A stretch of DNA of 64,000 bases from Blautia sp. AF19-10LB (GCF_003461245.1 NZ_QTWS01000012.1:29759-93758), one strand, 5' to 3'; shown: positions 45,098-54,653, counted from the stretch's first letter. The notes: generated by a model from the sequence alone, not told the origin. Translations and numbers: made by a program.

Positions 45098-45544
45098 ATG
45101 GAAGACACATTATATGTAGCAAAAGCATTATATGACATGTATCTGGAACAGACGGGTGTATATATGGATGAGATGAAAATGCATAAATTAATGTATTTCT
45201 CACAGAGAGAATCCCTCATGTATAATCAGGAAGCCTTATTTGTAGAGGATTTTTATGGTTGGAGGTATGGTCCTGTTTTAAAAAGCGTGCGTAGCGAATA
45301 CATGAAAAGTGTTCCGTTTCATAATGTACACGGAAATGTATCGACTCGGACAGGGATGTTGCTTAAGTCAGTTTTGCAACGATACGGACATGAATCTTCT
45401 TGGAAACTCAGCAGCTTATCACATGGTGAATTTTCATGGAAAATGGCAAGGAAGGGACTTAAGGCTTCTGAAAATGGTGATGTGAAATTGTCTTTAGCTG
45501 CTATGGAGGTTGATGCAGCGAGAGAATTGGCTTCTCGTAATTAG
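45098..45544 (+). CDS. Panacea (DUF4065/SocA-like) antitoxin-domain protein
   Basis: A 148-residue protein with the Panacea pattern: KMHKLMYFSQRESL near residues 27-40, FVEDFYGWRYGPVLKSV near 50-66, and a later helical part with SHGEFSWKMARKGL. Panacea domains act as versatile antitoxins against many unrelated toxins. It is followed directly by a likely toxin gene. AAGGAGG precedes the ATG. Confidence 0.8.
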   Translation: MEDTLYVAKALYDMYLEQTGVYMDEMKMHKLMYFSQRESLMYNQEALFVEDFYGWRYGPVLKSVRSEYMKSVPFHNVHGNVSTRTGMLLKSVLQRYGHESSWKLSSLSHGEFSWKMARKGLKASENGDVKLSLAAMEVDAARELASRN

Positions 45545-45560
45545 AGTAAGTTTTTGGGGA

Positions 45561-46454
45561 GTGATAAACATAAATCTTAGTAAAGTACATGAGTTATTTG
45601 ATGTGTATGAGTGTGAGGTTTTGACATCGCACATAGAGAATAAAGAACTTATAAAAGGCTTTGTTTCGGCAAAAGAAGGAGATTCTCTTGAATCTTACTT
45701 GAAAGATCCTGCAAAAGCATGGAAAGAAGATTCAGATGGAGAAACCAGAGTATACATAATTAAAGATAAGTCTATTAAAGGTGCCACTAATATTGCATGC
45801 TATTTTTCACTTAAATGTGGATTGCTCGTAGGTGATAAGATAGAAGAAAAACTTTCAGAAGAAGAATTGGCTCTTCTTGAACCATATATTGAGGCAAAAC
45901 GCAAAAACGATGGAAATGCAGAGCAGAACATGTTTGATGCGATAAATTCGTTTTTTCCAAATCGAGCAGATACTTTATTTGCAATTGCATCGGAACGTTT
46001 AAACAGAAAAACAGAGGCATTACAAATTGGACAGTCAGAAAATACAATTAATGTTCCGTTATGCTTTTCAGCGATAGAGCTAAGACACTTTTGTAGGAAC
46101 GCGAGTTATAGATCCACTCAAAAACTAAATATACCATTGGGATTTGGTTTGTTTTGGGAAAAAATTGTTCCTGTAATATTAGATATTTCCGACAGAATAG
46201 GAAGTAAATATGTTTATCTTTTTGCTGCTGATAAAACATACAATGGGATGGAAGTTGGCACGAAATCTCTTATTAATCACTATAAAGAGAATTTGAAATT
46301 TCATGAGTGTGATAATGTAATAAAATTTGTAAAACCAGATTATGACCATTGGTGTTACGGATTGATTCAAGAAATATCTGAACTAAGAGCAAACAAAGAA
46401 GCTATTTGGGAACAATTTTCCGATGTCTTGGAAGAAGGCCTGCCAGGAAATTGA
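45561..46454 (+). CDS. Putative toxin partner of the Panacea gene, GNAT-like fold
   Basis: About 297 residues if the GTG at 45561 is used; an ATG at 45513 would overlap the antitoxin gene by 32 bases, and the start is uncertain. Weak GNAT acetyltransferase features appear in order: SLESYLKDPAKAWKED and ACYFSLKCGLLV (strand 3-4 region), INVPLCFSAIELRHFC, LNIPLGFGLFWEKIV in the place of the acetyl-CoA loop, then YVYLFAADKT and YKENLKFHE near the C-terminus. The order matches GNAT toxins but the classic Q/RxxGxG/A motif is not intact. A toxin role is inferred mainly from the neighbour. An acidic, charged insertion (about 95-150) is unusual. Confidence 0.55.
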   Translation: MININLSKVHELFDVYECEVLTSHIENKELIKGFVSAKEGDSLESYLKDPAKAWKEDSDGETRVYIIKDKSIKGATNIACYFSLKCGLLVGDKIEEKLSEEELALLEPYIEAKRKNDGNAEQNMFDAINSFFPNRADTLFAIASERLNRKTEALQIGQSENTINVPLCFSAIELRHFCRNASYRSTQKLNIPLGFGLFWEKIVPVILDISDRIGSKYVYLFAADKTYNGMEVGTKSLINHYKENLKFHECDNVIKFVKPDYDHWCYGLIQEISELRANKEAIWEQFSDVLEEGLPGN

Positions 46455-46476
46455 TTTCTACCAGAAAAGCAAGAGG

Positions 46477-46520
46477 TATGGAGAATTTCATTATTTAATG
46501 ATGAGGTTCTCCATATTTTT
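46477..46520 (+). terminator. Terminator of the toxin-antitoxin pair
   Basis: TATGGAGAA (46477-46485) pairs perfectly with TTCTCCATA (46507-46515), followed by T5. A related hairpin recurs at 56250-56293. Confidence 0.82.
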
Positions 46521-46600
46521 GTGTAGAGCTATGTCGAAAGAACGAATTACTATTTCGATATACAGAACGACAAGAACTGTCCTATATATGATACAATAAA
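46521..46600 (+). promoter_or_regulatory. Duplicated operator/promoter block, copy 1
   Basis: This block matches 56293-56371 over about 80 bases (roughly 70% by eye): shared ATGTCG-AAGAACGAA, TTTCG, ATACAGAA, GTCCTA-ATATG and an extended -10 TGATACAAT (46589-46597). TCGAAA (46534-46539) and TTTCGA (46553-46558) form an inverted repeat, a likely operator. Both copies lie upstream of paralogous regulator-like genes. Confidence 0.65.
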
Positions 46601-46764
46601 AACATCGAGAATTGTTGACAGATGAAAAAGCATTAAGCAGCGACAGACTGGCTATCTGTGGGGGAGCGCTATTTGGCTGAGATATCTGTAAGATTATTAC
46701 ATATATTCAGGCATTATGAATGTCAGCTGTGAGTGCAAAATATCAAATGTGGGGAGCAGAGCTT

Positions 46765-49161
46765 ATGAGAAAAGGGGAAAAAGAAAATTTAAGAATTCAA
46801 TTAGGGGAAAGATTTTATGATTATGTAGAAAAGTGCCGTAAGTTTTTGGGATGGAAGCAAATGAAAATATGTGAAGCGATTGCCAACAGTATGAATGGGG
46901 AAGAGATTGGCACTGAAAAAAAGCTAAAAGCTAATACAATATATCAATATAAACAGAAAGGCGTGTCAGGGAAACAGGCAGAAAATCTGTTAAATGCCTG
47001 CATTGAATTTCATATAACATATCACGTGCCGCGAATAGAACTGTCTCAATTTGTGACAGAGTATAAAGAAATCGCGAGAAAGTTATTAAAAAGGGAAGTC
47101 AATATAAATACATCAGGACTTCCATATGTAGTGGAATATTCTCATGAATTATCGGAAGAAGAGAAAGAAGAATGGGATAGAGTCGTATGTCCGGACAAGT
47201 TACGCAAAAAATTAGATGATTTTTTCAAAAAAGAAAGTAAATGTATGATAATTCAGGGAACAAGAAAAAGTGGGATTACAGTTTCTGTTGAGAAATATTT
47301 ATTAGACAAGCAGAAAGGACAAGAAACAATAATCATTCCGTATATCTATGATATTGAACAAATGGAATATTCAGATACCATGGAACAACAACTAAGGAAA
47401 GATTTGCAAGGGGATTATGTAGTTATACGAATAGGGTATAGAAAATTTGAACATTATGATTTCCTGAAAAATGCTAAAGCTAAAGTTTTAATATTAAGCC
47501 ATAGTATGGCTGGAATTGATGCTCCGGCAGAGGCAGAGACTCTTGTATTTAATGATCTCACTAATAATATACAGTGCACACGGCAAATGCTGGAAAAATA
47601 CGTTCCAGAACTGGATAAGATATTGAACGAAGAAAACCCCGAAACTAAAGAAACCATGGAAATTGCATTGAATAAATTCCACAATATTACAGGCGGCATT
47701 CCAATAGCTGTTAAAAAAATTGGAGAACTTATATGGAAGTTATACCATGTGGATGGAATAGGAATGGAACAGATCCTGAAAGAAACTTTGTGGAAAAATG
47801 AAAAAGGGAAAGAAACTTATCAATATTTATGGAATGAATTAATGGAAGATATGTGGAATCGCATTGGTAAAACAGAGCGGAAGGTATTAGAAAGAATAGC
47901 ATGTATCGCAACGAGCGTGAGCAAAAAGATGATGTGGAGTCTGAATAATATGAATCCCGATGGCAATGTTATGGACAATATGTTGCATAATCTTTTTCTT
48001 ATGGAAGGTGGAAAAACCAGAAACAGTGATGCGCCCTATCCGGGAGTAAGGCTCTTTCCGTTAATGAGGAACCTTATTCTGTATAAACTCAGTACGGATG
48101 TAGCGATAGATGAGGAGAAATTCTATAAAGAAACCATGGAAAGGGCAATTCGTTATCTGGAAGAAGCACTGGACAGTAATGAAATGGCAGGAATTTATAA
48201 GGGGAAAATGTGCTTTTTGGATCGAGAAGGAGAATTTCAGGTAGTAAAGTCAATACTTGAATTTTGCTGTGAAGATAATATAGAAAAATATATGATGCTT
48301 ACAATGAAGTTAGAACCTTATTTTTCATTAAGAGGTAAAGATGGTAAATATGTAAGAGAAATTTATGAAAACCGTCTCAGGGTAGCAAGAGATAACAATT
48401 TTAACCGCGATGTGCTTACTTCATACGGTTATATTATTAATCAACGTATTCTGCGAGGTGAAAACAATCTGGCAGAAAATAATTTTCATGTATCTCTTGC
48501 ATATGTGAACAGATATAAATTAAAAGAAGCGTTATCGCCAGCTTATTTATTGATGAAGGTAAAATATAATATTTATATTGGGCAGGATTACGGAATGGCA
48601 GAAAAAATTCTACAGCAAATTTCGAAAGTGATTCTTTCAAATCTCCAAAAAGCAGAAGCGGAGTTTTATAGTTGGATTTGCCAGTGGAAGTTGAGTCAAG
48701 AGATTGATATTGAAAAATTAAAGAACAAGATCGATATTTATTTGACCGAAGGTGATGTAGATAATAACATCATTGAGATACAATATGGTCTGGTTTTGGC
48801 AGAATTATGTATAGAGCAGTATTTAAAGGATACGCACACAGATGCTGAGCTAGGTGCTGCCGAAAGTGTATTAAGAAAAGTAGAAGCCTATATCAACGCG
48901 TGTAGATATCCTGTTGCGTTTCAACAGAGTTGCTACTATTTTAACAGAGCCTGTATTGCCAAAATTCAAGAAGAAGAGAGGAAATTTAACGGAGTCTGCA
49001 TTGCCGAAATTCAAAAAGAAGAGTGGAGATTATTTATGAATAAAGCGCAACGAGCTTATAAACGAACAGATCGTGGCATTTGGAAGAAACAAAAAGAAGA
49101 ATATTTAAACAATATAGAAAAAATTATTGGGGAAAAATGGAAAAATATGGGGAACAATTAA
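46765..49161 (+). CDS. HTH/degenerate STAND-like protein with helical repeats, copy 1
   Basis: 798 residues from the ATG at 46765, 8 bases after GGGGAG. Residues ~1-90 look like an XRE-type helix-turn-helix (WKQMKICEAIANSM, then KANTIYQYKQKGVS). Residues ~150-330 resemble a STAND/NB-ARC module: Walker A-like GTRKSGIT (165-172) lacks the invariant Lys before Thr; VLILSHS and LVFNDLTNN follow, then GGIPIAVKKIG (near 309), like the GxP motif. The rest is helical, repeat-like and lacks strong identity. It is a paralogue of the gene at 56448, sharing GT-x-KSGIT, FNDL, GG-P-AV-K-G and FLDR-GE. Likely a regulator or sensor that binds but may not hydrolyse nucleotide; this is inference. Confidence 0.6.
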   Translation: MRKGEKENLRIQLGERFYDYVEKCRKFLGWKQMKICEAIANSMNGEEIGTEKKLKANTIYQYKQKGVSGKQAENLLNACIEFHITYHVPRIELSQFVTEYKEIARKLLKREVNINTSGLPYVVEYSHELSEEEKEEWDRVVCPDKLRKKLDDFFKKESKCMIIQGTRKSGITVSVEKYLLDKQKGQETIIIPYIYDIEQMEYSDTMEQQLRKDLQGDYVVIRIGYRKFEHYDFLKNAKAKVLILSHSMAGIDAPAEAETLVFNDLTNNIQCTRQMLEKYVPELDKILNEENPETKETMEIALNKFHNITGGIPIAVKKIGELIWKLYHVDGIGMEQILKETLWKNEKGKETYQYLWNELMEDMWNRIGKTERKVLERIACIATSVSKKMMWSLNNMNPDGNVMDNMLHNLFLMEGGKTRNSDAPYPGVRLFPLMRNLILYKLSTDVAIDEEKFYKETMERAIRYLEEALDSNEMAGIYKGKMCFLDREGEFQVVKSILEFCCEDNIEKYMMLTMKLEPYFSLRGKDGKYVREIYENRLRVARDNNFNRDVLTSYGYIINQRILRGENNLAENNFHVSLAYVNRYKLKEALSPAYLLMKVKYNIYIGQDYGMAEKILQQISKVILSNLQKAEAEFYSWICQWKLSQEIDIEKLKNKIDIYLTEGDVDNNIIEIQYGLVLAELCIEQYLKDTHTDAELGAAESVLRKVEAYINACRYPVAFQQSCYYFNRACIAKIQEEERKFNGVCIAEIQKEEWRLFMNKAQRAYKRTDRGIWKKQKEEYLNNIEKIIGEKWKNMGNN

Positions 49162-49276
49162 AACAATTTGATTTTTGGAAGTTGTAAAAGGGAAAGTCTG
49201 TCGAACTAAATATATCTATGAGAAATAACACCGGTTATAATTGACTCAAATAATAAAGAAACGGAGGAAAAAGATA

Positions 49277-49921
49277 ATGAGAAATGTGATCGGTGTTGTA
49301 GCAAGTGTCGCTTATATTGTAGGAGTTCTGGCTTTCTCATCCAAAATGAAATGCCTCGGACTTGAATTCAGCCGGAAATTTGCACATATGATGGTTGCGA
49401 ACTGGTGGTTCATTGGAAATTATATCTTTGACAATGTAATTGCATGTTCCACAGTTCCGATCATCATTGGAACGGTAATGGCTTTGTCCTACAAATATTC
49501 ATGGTTTGATGGCGTTGAGCGGCCAGGTCAGAAAAAGAGTTTCGGAACCGTGTATTACTTTATTTCGCTTTTGCTTCTGGTAAATATTTCCTTCAGGCTT
49601 TATGGAAATATGATCCCGATGGGAATATATTTCATGCCGCTGGGATATGGCGATGGAATGGCAGCGCTAGTTGGAAAAAAATTTCACAAGGGAATCTACA
49701 ATGTACGTGGAAGTCAGAAAAGTGTTTCCGGTTCTCTGGCAATGTTTCTCGTTTCATTTATGACCATGTATGGATATAGTGTTATTTATGATCTGAATTA
49801 TTCAGTACAGAAGTTGCTGGCACTTAGTGTGGCAGCTGCTGTTATAGAAGCTGTTTCCATTAAGGGAAGTGATAACATAACGATTCCTCTGGGAACGTAT
49901 ATTGTTTCCTTCATCATATGA
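49277..49921 (+). CDS. Dolichol/phytol-kinase-like (CTP-transferase family) membrane protein
   Basis: A 214-residue protein with about six hydrophobic segments. The family signature of SEC59/DGK1/VTE5-type lipid kinases is present: RKFAHMMVANWW near residue 31, then GYGDGMAALVGKKFH near 121 and RGSQKSVSGSLAMF near 140. Such enzymes phosphorylate polyprenols, phytol or diacylglycerol using CTP or related donors. Codon use is closer to the core genome than its neighbours. It follows the degenerate STAND gene by 115 bases; whether it belongs to the same system is unknown. ACGGAGGA precedes the ATG. Confidence 0.72.
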   Translation: MRNVIGVVASVAYIVGVLAFSSKMKCLGLEFSRKFAHMMVANWWFIGNYIFDNVIACSTVPIIIGTVMALSYKYSWFDGVERPGQKKSFGTVYYFISLLLLVNISFRLYGNMIPMGIYFMPLGYGDGMAALVGKKFHKGIYNVRGSQKSVSGSLAMFLVSFMTMYGYSVIYDLNYSVQKLLALSVAAAVIEAVSIKGSDNITIPLGTYIVSFII

Positions 49922-49943
49922 ACAGTATGAGGAGGAATAAAAA

Positions 49944-50777
49944 ATGGGAAAAGCTTTATTTTCAAAAACAAAAATTCAGAAGAATTCAAACAGTATCATC
50001 CAGAATGGTAGTTCAAATGTCGTCGTCGTACAAACGGGTGTTCCGAATGTTCCAAAATTTGATGACTCGCATAAAATCGACTGGTCAATTCGGAAAATCA
50101 AAGAGATGCGTGAAATCTGTCCCAGAAGATTTGGTGTAAAAGACAGCCTGGAACGTGCCGTGAGAATTGATAACTATTTGGAGAGGATATTATTTTGCAG
50201 CAGCAAAGAAAATGTCAGTCCGACGTTAAGATTGTATGGACATTTTTCACCTTTTTCTACTATCAAAGGTCAGATGAACCATTCAGACCTTGATAAACTG
50301 GAATTAAGTGAAAAGAGGCGAATGTTGGAGTGGGCCCAGAATGGCTATCCTGTAAAAGTAATCATTAGCTTGCAGCCATCGCTGATTTGCGAAATGTCAT
50401 ATGATTTAGAACAGTATGACGAGCGTTGCGCAGATCTGGAACGATCACTTACATCACTTGAAGATTATAAGAATGTCCAGTTTGTAGTAGATGATGTCTG
50501 CGAATTGGATTCGTTGTATATTTTTGATACACTTTTCTACTGCGCATCAAGAAATGATGATCTGGATAAAGTCAGTGCGACTTACGTAAGTACAGATTTT
50601 GTTCCGGATTTGGCATTTGTCAAAAATAAGATAAGAACTTTTGATAAACGCTTTGAAATGTTGAAAGAACAAAATAAGTATCTGATAAAAGGCATGGAAC
50701 TGACAGGAGAGAGACAGTATATACATAATGTCAGTCAGATTCGGAAAGAAAATTATCTGGAGGAGGACGATTTATGA
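49944..50777 (+). CDS. Unknown protein with N-terminal NSNSI motif
   Basis: 277 residues, no family recognised. Residues 12-32 form a short polar/beta-prone motif (QKNSNSIIQNGSSNVVVVQ) that resembles the NSNSIVISGKQNEV motif at the start of the next gene's product. The rest (about 45-277) is a soluble mixed domain with many charged residues and VKVIISLQPSLI and VQFVVDDVCELDSLYIFDT, plausible strands of an alpha/beta fold. It lies 22 bases after the kinase-like gene and overlaps the next start by 4 bases, so it is in an operon. Confidence 0.6.
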   Translation: MGKALFSKTKIQKNSNSIIQNGSSNVVVVQTGVPNVPKFDDSHKIDWSIRKIKEMREICPRRFGVKDSLERAVRIDNYLERILFCSSKENVSPTLRLYGHFSPFSTIKGQMNHSDLDKLELSEKRRMLEWAQNGYPVKVIISLQPSLICEMSYDLEQYDERCADLERSLTSLEDYKNVQFVVDDVCELDSLYIFDTLFYCASRNDDLDKVSATYVSTDFVPDLAFVKNKIRTFDKRFEMLKEQNKYLIKGMELTGERQYIHNVSQIRKENYLEEDDL

Positions 50778-51118
50778 ATTCATTTATCAATATCAATAAT
50801 ATTACAAGAAACTCAAATTCCATTGTAATATCAGGAAAACAAAATGAAGTTAATTACGGCTCTAAAAAGACCAACAATGGAGAATGGAAGGAAGCCAGAA
50901 AATGTGTTGAAGAGGACGAGAATCTGAATGAAAAGCAGAAGGAAATTCTGAAGAAAATCTTATCCAAAGCAGAAGAAAGTCCCTCCGCAGAAGGACAGCA
51001 GGCTGCCAGAAACGACTTTCAGAAATTCGTAGACTGCGCAGGAAAAACAGCAGAAAAGATTGTGAAAGCTTTTTCAAAGATTAGATCAGTGGCAGAGTAT
51101 TTTGGAATATTTCAGTAA
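50774..51118 (+). CDS. Small unknown protein with N-terminal NSNSI motif
   Basis: 114 residues. The N-terminus (FININNITRNSNSIVISG) is Asn/Ile-rich and beta-prone; the rest is a charged helical region (EEDENLNEKQKEILKKILSK). Its ATG overlaps the preceding stop (ATGA) and AGGAGG precedes it. The shared N-terminal motif with the upstream gene could be a homotypic interaction or amyloid-like adaptor; no database family is claimed. Confidence 0.6.
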   Translation: MNSFININNITRNSNSIVISGKQNEVNYGSKKTNNGEWKEARKCVEEDENLNEKQKEILKKILSKAEESPSAEGQQAARNDFQKFVDCAGKTAEKIVKAFSKIRSVAEYFGIFQ

Positions 51119-51224
51119 AAGATTAAAGCAACCTAATACAAAATTTTGAACAGACTCCTTTCTGAGCAGGTGAAAAAATAACAAAGCTTGGTTGTTCAGA
51201 AGGGAGATAGGAGATAAAAGTAAA

Positions 51225-51860
51225 GTGGAATTTATAAAAAATACATGGTTTGTGGGTATTTCAACAGGAGTTATTAGTGGAGTACTGGTATTTTTCTTTA
51301 CAAATTGGATAATGAAAAAGAAAGGAAAAGAAGATTATTTTAAACAAGTAGCAATGGCAAACCAAAATGTTATATCAGCATTAAAACCCTATATTGCTGA
51401 ACGTGGTTTGCCAGAGGTAGAGATGTTTAGAGCATTGATTGCATCTACTGCTAGAAAATATTCTGTTAAGGCATATGATATGTATACAATATCAATATTC
51501 TGTGAGGAATTAATACGAGAAATTATAAGTGATGTGTATGTTTCCTCGGATAAGAAAAAAGAGTATACAGATATTTTAATTACATATAAGAAAGATGTTG
51601 ACAAAGAAAATCTACAAGAAAAAACGGACAGTGCAAATACTGTAGATTATTCTACGAAACTTAGAAAGCGAATGGCAGGGTATATGTCGGTACTGACATC
51701 AATAACATCAATGATTTTGACAATAATTTTGCAAAGAATGGAGAATACGTATCTTTCCTTTAATGATTTTTTGGAAACTGATCCATTCCGGTTGTTAGCC
51801 GTAGCAACACTTATTATTATTGTGTGTGTTGGTGTTTGGCAAATAATAAAGAAAAGTTAA
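51225..51860 (+). CDS. Unknown membrane protein (1 N-terminal, 2 C-terminal helices)
   Basis: 211 residues if the GTG at 51225 is used (GGAG 11 bases upstream); a TTG at 51192 is possible. One hydrophobic helix near residues 8-26 (GISTGVISGVLVFFF) is followed by a cytoplasmic ~125-residue region and two closely spaced hydrophobic segments near the C-terminus (SVLTSITSMILTIIL and LLAVATLIIIVCVGV). The family is not recognised. Its location at the end of a STAND-like cassette would fit a membrane-acting effector, but that is inference. Confidence 0.55.
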   Translation: MEFIKNTWFVGISTGVISGVLVFFFTNWIMKKKGKEDYFKQVAMANQNVISALKPYIAERGLPEVEMFRALIASTARKYSVKAYDMYTISIFCEELIREIISDVYVSSDKKKEYTDILITYKKDVDKENLQEKTDSANTVDYSTKLRKRMAGYMSVLTSITSMILTIILQRMENTYLSFNDFLETDPFRLLAVATLIIIVCVGVWQIIKKS

Positions 51861-51994
51861 TGGAACTTTTTTTCAGTGAAGATGAACTTACTGTATATTA
51901 GTAAGTAGGTAATCATCCGTATATTGACATTTTATAAAAGCCATCTGATACTGTTTCTGGCTGTCTGCCAGATTCTATATCAGATGGCTTAGTA

Positions 51995-53640
51995 TTATTT
52001 TTTTAGTTTAGTACGGCAGTATTCCGGAAGATCCTCTGACCATGGAAGCAGTTTCTTTAATTCTTCCTCTTTAGGAAAAGCTCCCATTTTTCTGAGTTCA
52101 TCCAATATATAAGTCAGATATGCATATGGTTTCAGATAGTTCAGAAGTGCCATTTCTGTAATGCTGTAAACAAGGGCACTGGCATCTGCTCCCCGTACAC
52201 TTTTAGCAAACAGCCAGTTGCAGCGTCCCACTGCAAAGTTTTTCAATGCACGTTCTGCACTGTTGTTGTCTATGCTGAGATGACCATCTTCCAGATACCG
52301 TCTCAGATATACTTCCTGATTAAGCGTATACAAAATGGCATCACCAATAAGGGAAGATCTGTCTACAGAATCTTCCATCGTACGCAGCCATTCAAACAGG
52401 GCATCCATAACCGGACGGGACTGTTTCTGGCGTTCTTCATATTTTTCTTCCGGTGTTTTGTCATGGATCATCTCTTCGATCTTATAGAGAATCCCGATCC
52501 TTGACATCGCCTGATATGCAACTGTCTCTTTCAGCTGTTCTTTTGTGAAATCTTTTTTCAATGCTGTGAGGGCTGCATCAAAACGTCGTCTTGCATGGGT
52601 AAGGCACCCGCTTACTATGATACCTTCTCCTAAACTGTGATAAGCCTGATATCCATCGCAGGTCAGATACCCATGAAACCCGTCCCTTAAAAAATTTACA
52701 GGATGATATCCCGCACGGGTCCTTTCATAATCGAAGAGTACCATCTGCGGGGAACCACTGGATTCATCCGTGAGATATACCCACATCCAGTTCTGGGGCG
52801 TCCCTTTCTGATCTGGTTCTCCGAGTACCTGGATACGGCTTTCGTCACAATGGATATATCTGCTTTCCAGGAGTTCCTCTTTCATCAGCTGATACAGCGG
52901 TTTCAGGTATCTGTCTGCGCAGTTTATGATCCAGTTCGCCATAGTCTTTGTGGAGAGATCGAGATCATATCTGGCAAACTCTCTTTCCTGACGTGCCAGA
53001 GGCATTCCATTTACATATTTAGCGTTCATGATACCGGCGACAAGGGAAGGCGTAGCGATACTTCCACGGATCAGGGAAGGTTCTTTTTCCGGACGTTTCA
53101 TGGACCCGCATTTCGGGCAGCTGTATACATAAGTGATCTCTTCCTCAACCTCAAACTTTGCAGATACAAAGCGCAGGCGTTTTACGGTCTCCTTTGTTAC
53201 TACGCTGTATTTTTTTCCGCATTCCGGACAGTAACGGGCTTCCCCTTCCAGTTTATAGGTTCTGGTCTCAACGGTCTCAAAATTGGAAAGGTCTTCTTCC
53301 TTCTTTCCTTTTCTTTTTTACGTTTATAAGAGGATGGCCGGATCTCTTCAAAAAGTTCTTCTGTTTCTGCATCCGCACTGGCTTCTGCCTCATTGAACAA
53401 GTTCATCTGTTCATAGCCTTCGGCATACTTTTCACTGGATGCACCAAACTGTTTCCTCTGTGCAAGGGTAAGACGGTCAGAGAGCATGGCATTTAAGAAT
53501 TCAAGTTCTTTCTGTTTATCTTTCAGCAGCTGGATCTCCGTATCCTTCTTCTTTGTCTGTTCCTGTACGATCTTCATCAATGAGATCAGATCTTCACGGC
53601 TCATGTTATTCAGTTGTTTATCTGTAAAGATCGGTTCCAT
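51995..53640 (-). pseudogene. tnpC: IS66 transposase TnpC, interrupted by a frameshift
   Basis: The N-terminal part (53640 down to about 53320: coiled coil and KYAEGYEQMNLFNEAE) and the C-terminal part (zinc-finger CPECG and CPKCG, then the DDE domain with CDESRIQV, CDGYQAYHSL and SIDNNSAERALK) are in different frames. The reading shifts by -1 at a run of six T (53314-53319; A6 on the coding strand) around KRKK. One more A would restore an open 549-codon gene. It is probably a single-base loss in a homopolymer, or slippage or a sequencing error there. Confidence 0.85.
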
Positions 53641-53792
53641 ATCCTGTTCTCCCTGCTTTAGCGTTATTAAAAGTATATCATGGTTCCAGCTGTTTTCCTA
53701 TAAAAAACTGCGCTTACGGATATAGGAAATACGCTGAGAAATGCCATGTTTTTCATGATTTTTACGGGATTGACAGCTCCGCTGTCTTATGC

Positions 53793-54146
53793 TTACAGGA
53801 TGATCTTTGGATGGTGTTCCTCAAATGCACCCCTGGGATTTAACGAGAGCCCGTCGCACAGCCAGTGGTTCTCTTTTAAAGTCACCTGGCGGAGTTCGTC
53901 CGGAGTATCCGGCCAGTGGAAAGCATTACGGTCGAGCCGTTTCATCAGGATCCAGAATCCGGATCCGTCCCATTGGAGGATCTTTATAGAAGTACGCCGA
54001 CGGTTGCAGAACGCAAACATGCAGCGTGAGTATGGGTCGAGGTGAAATTTTAATTTGATGATGGCAGCCAGACCATTGTAACTTTTTCTCAGATCAGTGA
54101 CTCCGCAGGCAAGATATACCGTTGTTCCTCCTGCCAGATCAAGCAT
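53793..54146 (-). CDS. tnpB: IS66 accessory protein TnpB
   Basis: A 117-residue member of the IS66 Orf2 family, with VYLACGVTDLRKSYNGLAAI, the usual N-terminal signature, and YSRCMFAFCNRRR. It overlaps tnpA by 8 bases. It is required for IS66 transposition in other elements; its exact biochemical role is unknown. It appears intact. Confidence 0.88.
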   Translation of the reverse strand: MLDLAGGTTVYLACGVTDLRKSYNGLAAIIKLKFHLDPYSRCMFAFCNRRRTSIKILQWDGSGFWILMKRLDRNAFHWPDTPDELRQVTLKENHWLCDGLSLNPRGAFEEHHPKIIL

Positions 54147-54480
54147 GGCACTGCAGGAATCCCAGTATGGATTCCATCAGTTCCGGCCTGCAGGAATCAG
54201 ATATCTCAATACGGATACTGTCTGAGATAAAAATACGCACCGGTGAAGATTCCTTAGAGAGAAGCTTTCTGGCAGTTTCCTGTTCAGAGGGAAGTCTGAC
54301 AAAGACCATATCCTGTTCAGATTCGGATGCCAGCTCTTCTTTTACAAGTCTGCGGATCCAGTATCCCATCGTAGATAAAGGGATACCGTTTTCTGCACAC
54401 CATTGTTTACATGTTTTCCCACTGGTCTGGCATTGCTGGATACGGTCAGACCACAGTTTTGCTTTTTATTCTTTATTCAT
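54139..54480 (-). pseudogene. tnpA: IS66 TnpA with premature stop at codon 5
   Basis: From the ATG at 54480 the frame reads MNKE, then TAA, then continues KAKLWSDRIQQC and WCAENGIPLSTMGYWIRRL, the HTH region of IS66 TnpA. The stop makes it likely non-functional unless a later codon is used; the ATG at 54369 would lose the HTH. Fits a decayed element. Confidence 0.75.
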
Positions 54481-54653
54481 AGTGATATAGAATACCTCCT
54501 GAGTTTTAAGGAGATTGTAGCAGAATAAAAAACAAAAAAACAGATACGGATGATTACCTACTTACCATAGAAGAAAATCATTTCAAAAGCCCGCCGATTA
54601 TGATAAACTTTAAATATAAAAAAGTGACTGCTGAAACAAAGGGAGGCATCAAA

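Larger units (their letters stand above)
51901..54565. mobile_element. IS66-family insertion sequence (degraded)
   Basis: About 2.66 kb bounded by perfect 22-base inverted repeats beginning GTAAGTAGGTAATCATCCG (51901-51922 and 54544-54565), the IS66-type end GTAA. It carries tnpA, tnpB and tnpC on the minus strand in the normal IS66 order. The 8 bases outside the two ends differ (GTATATTA and CATAGAAG), so no target duplication is seen. tnpA and tnpC are both damaged, so the copy is probably not self-mobile. Confidence 0.9.

Noticed and set aside
53300..53330. Programmed -1 frameshifting in IS66 tnpC
   Set aside because: The A6G run is not in the X-XXY-YYZ register: a -1 slip from the zero frame would require TAA pairing. 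Single-base loss in the homopolymer, or transcript slippage, is simpler.
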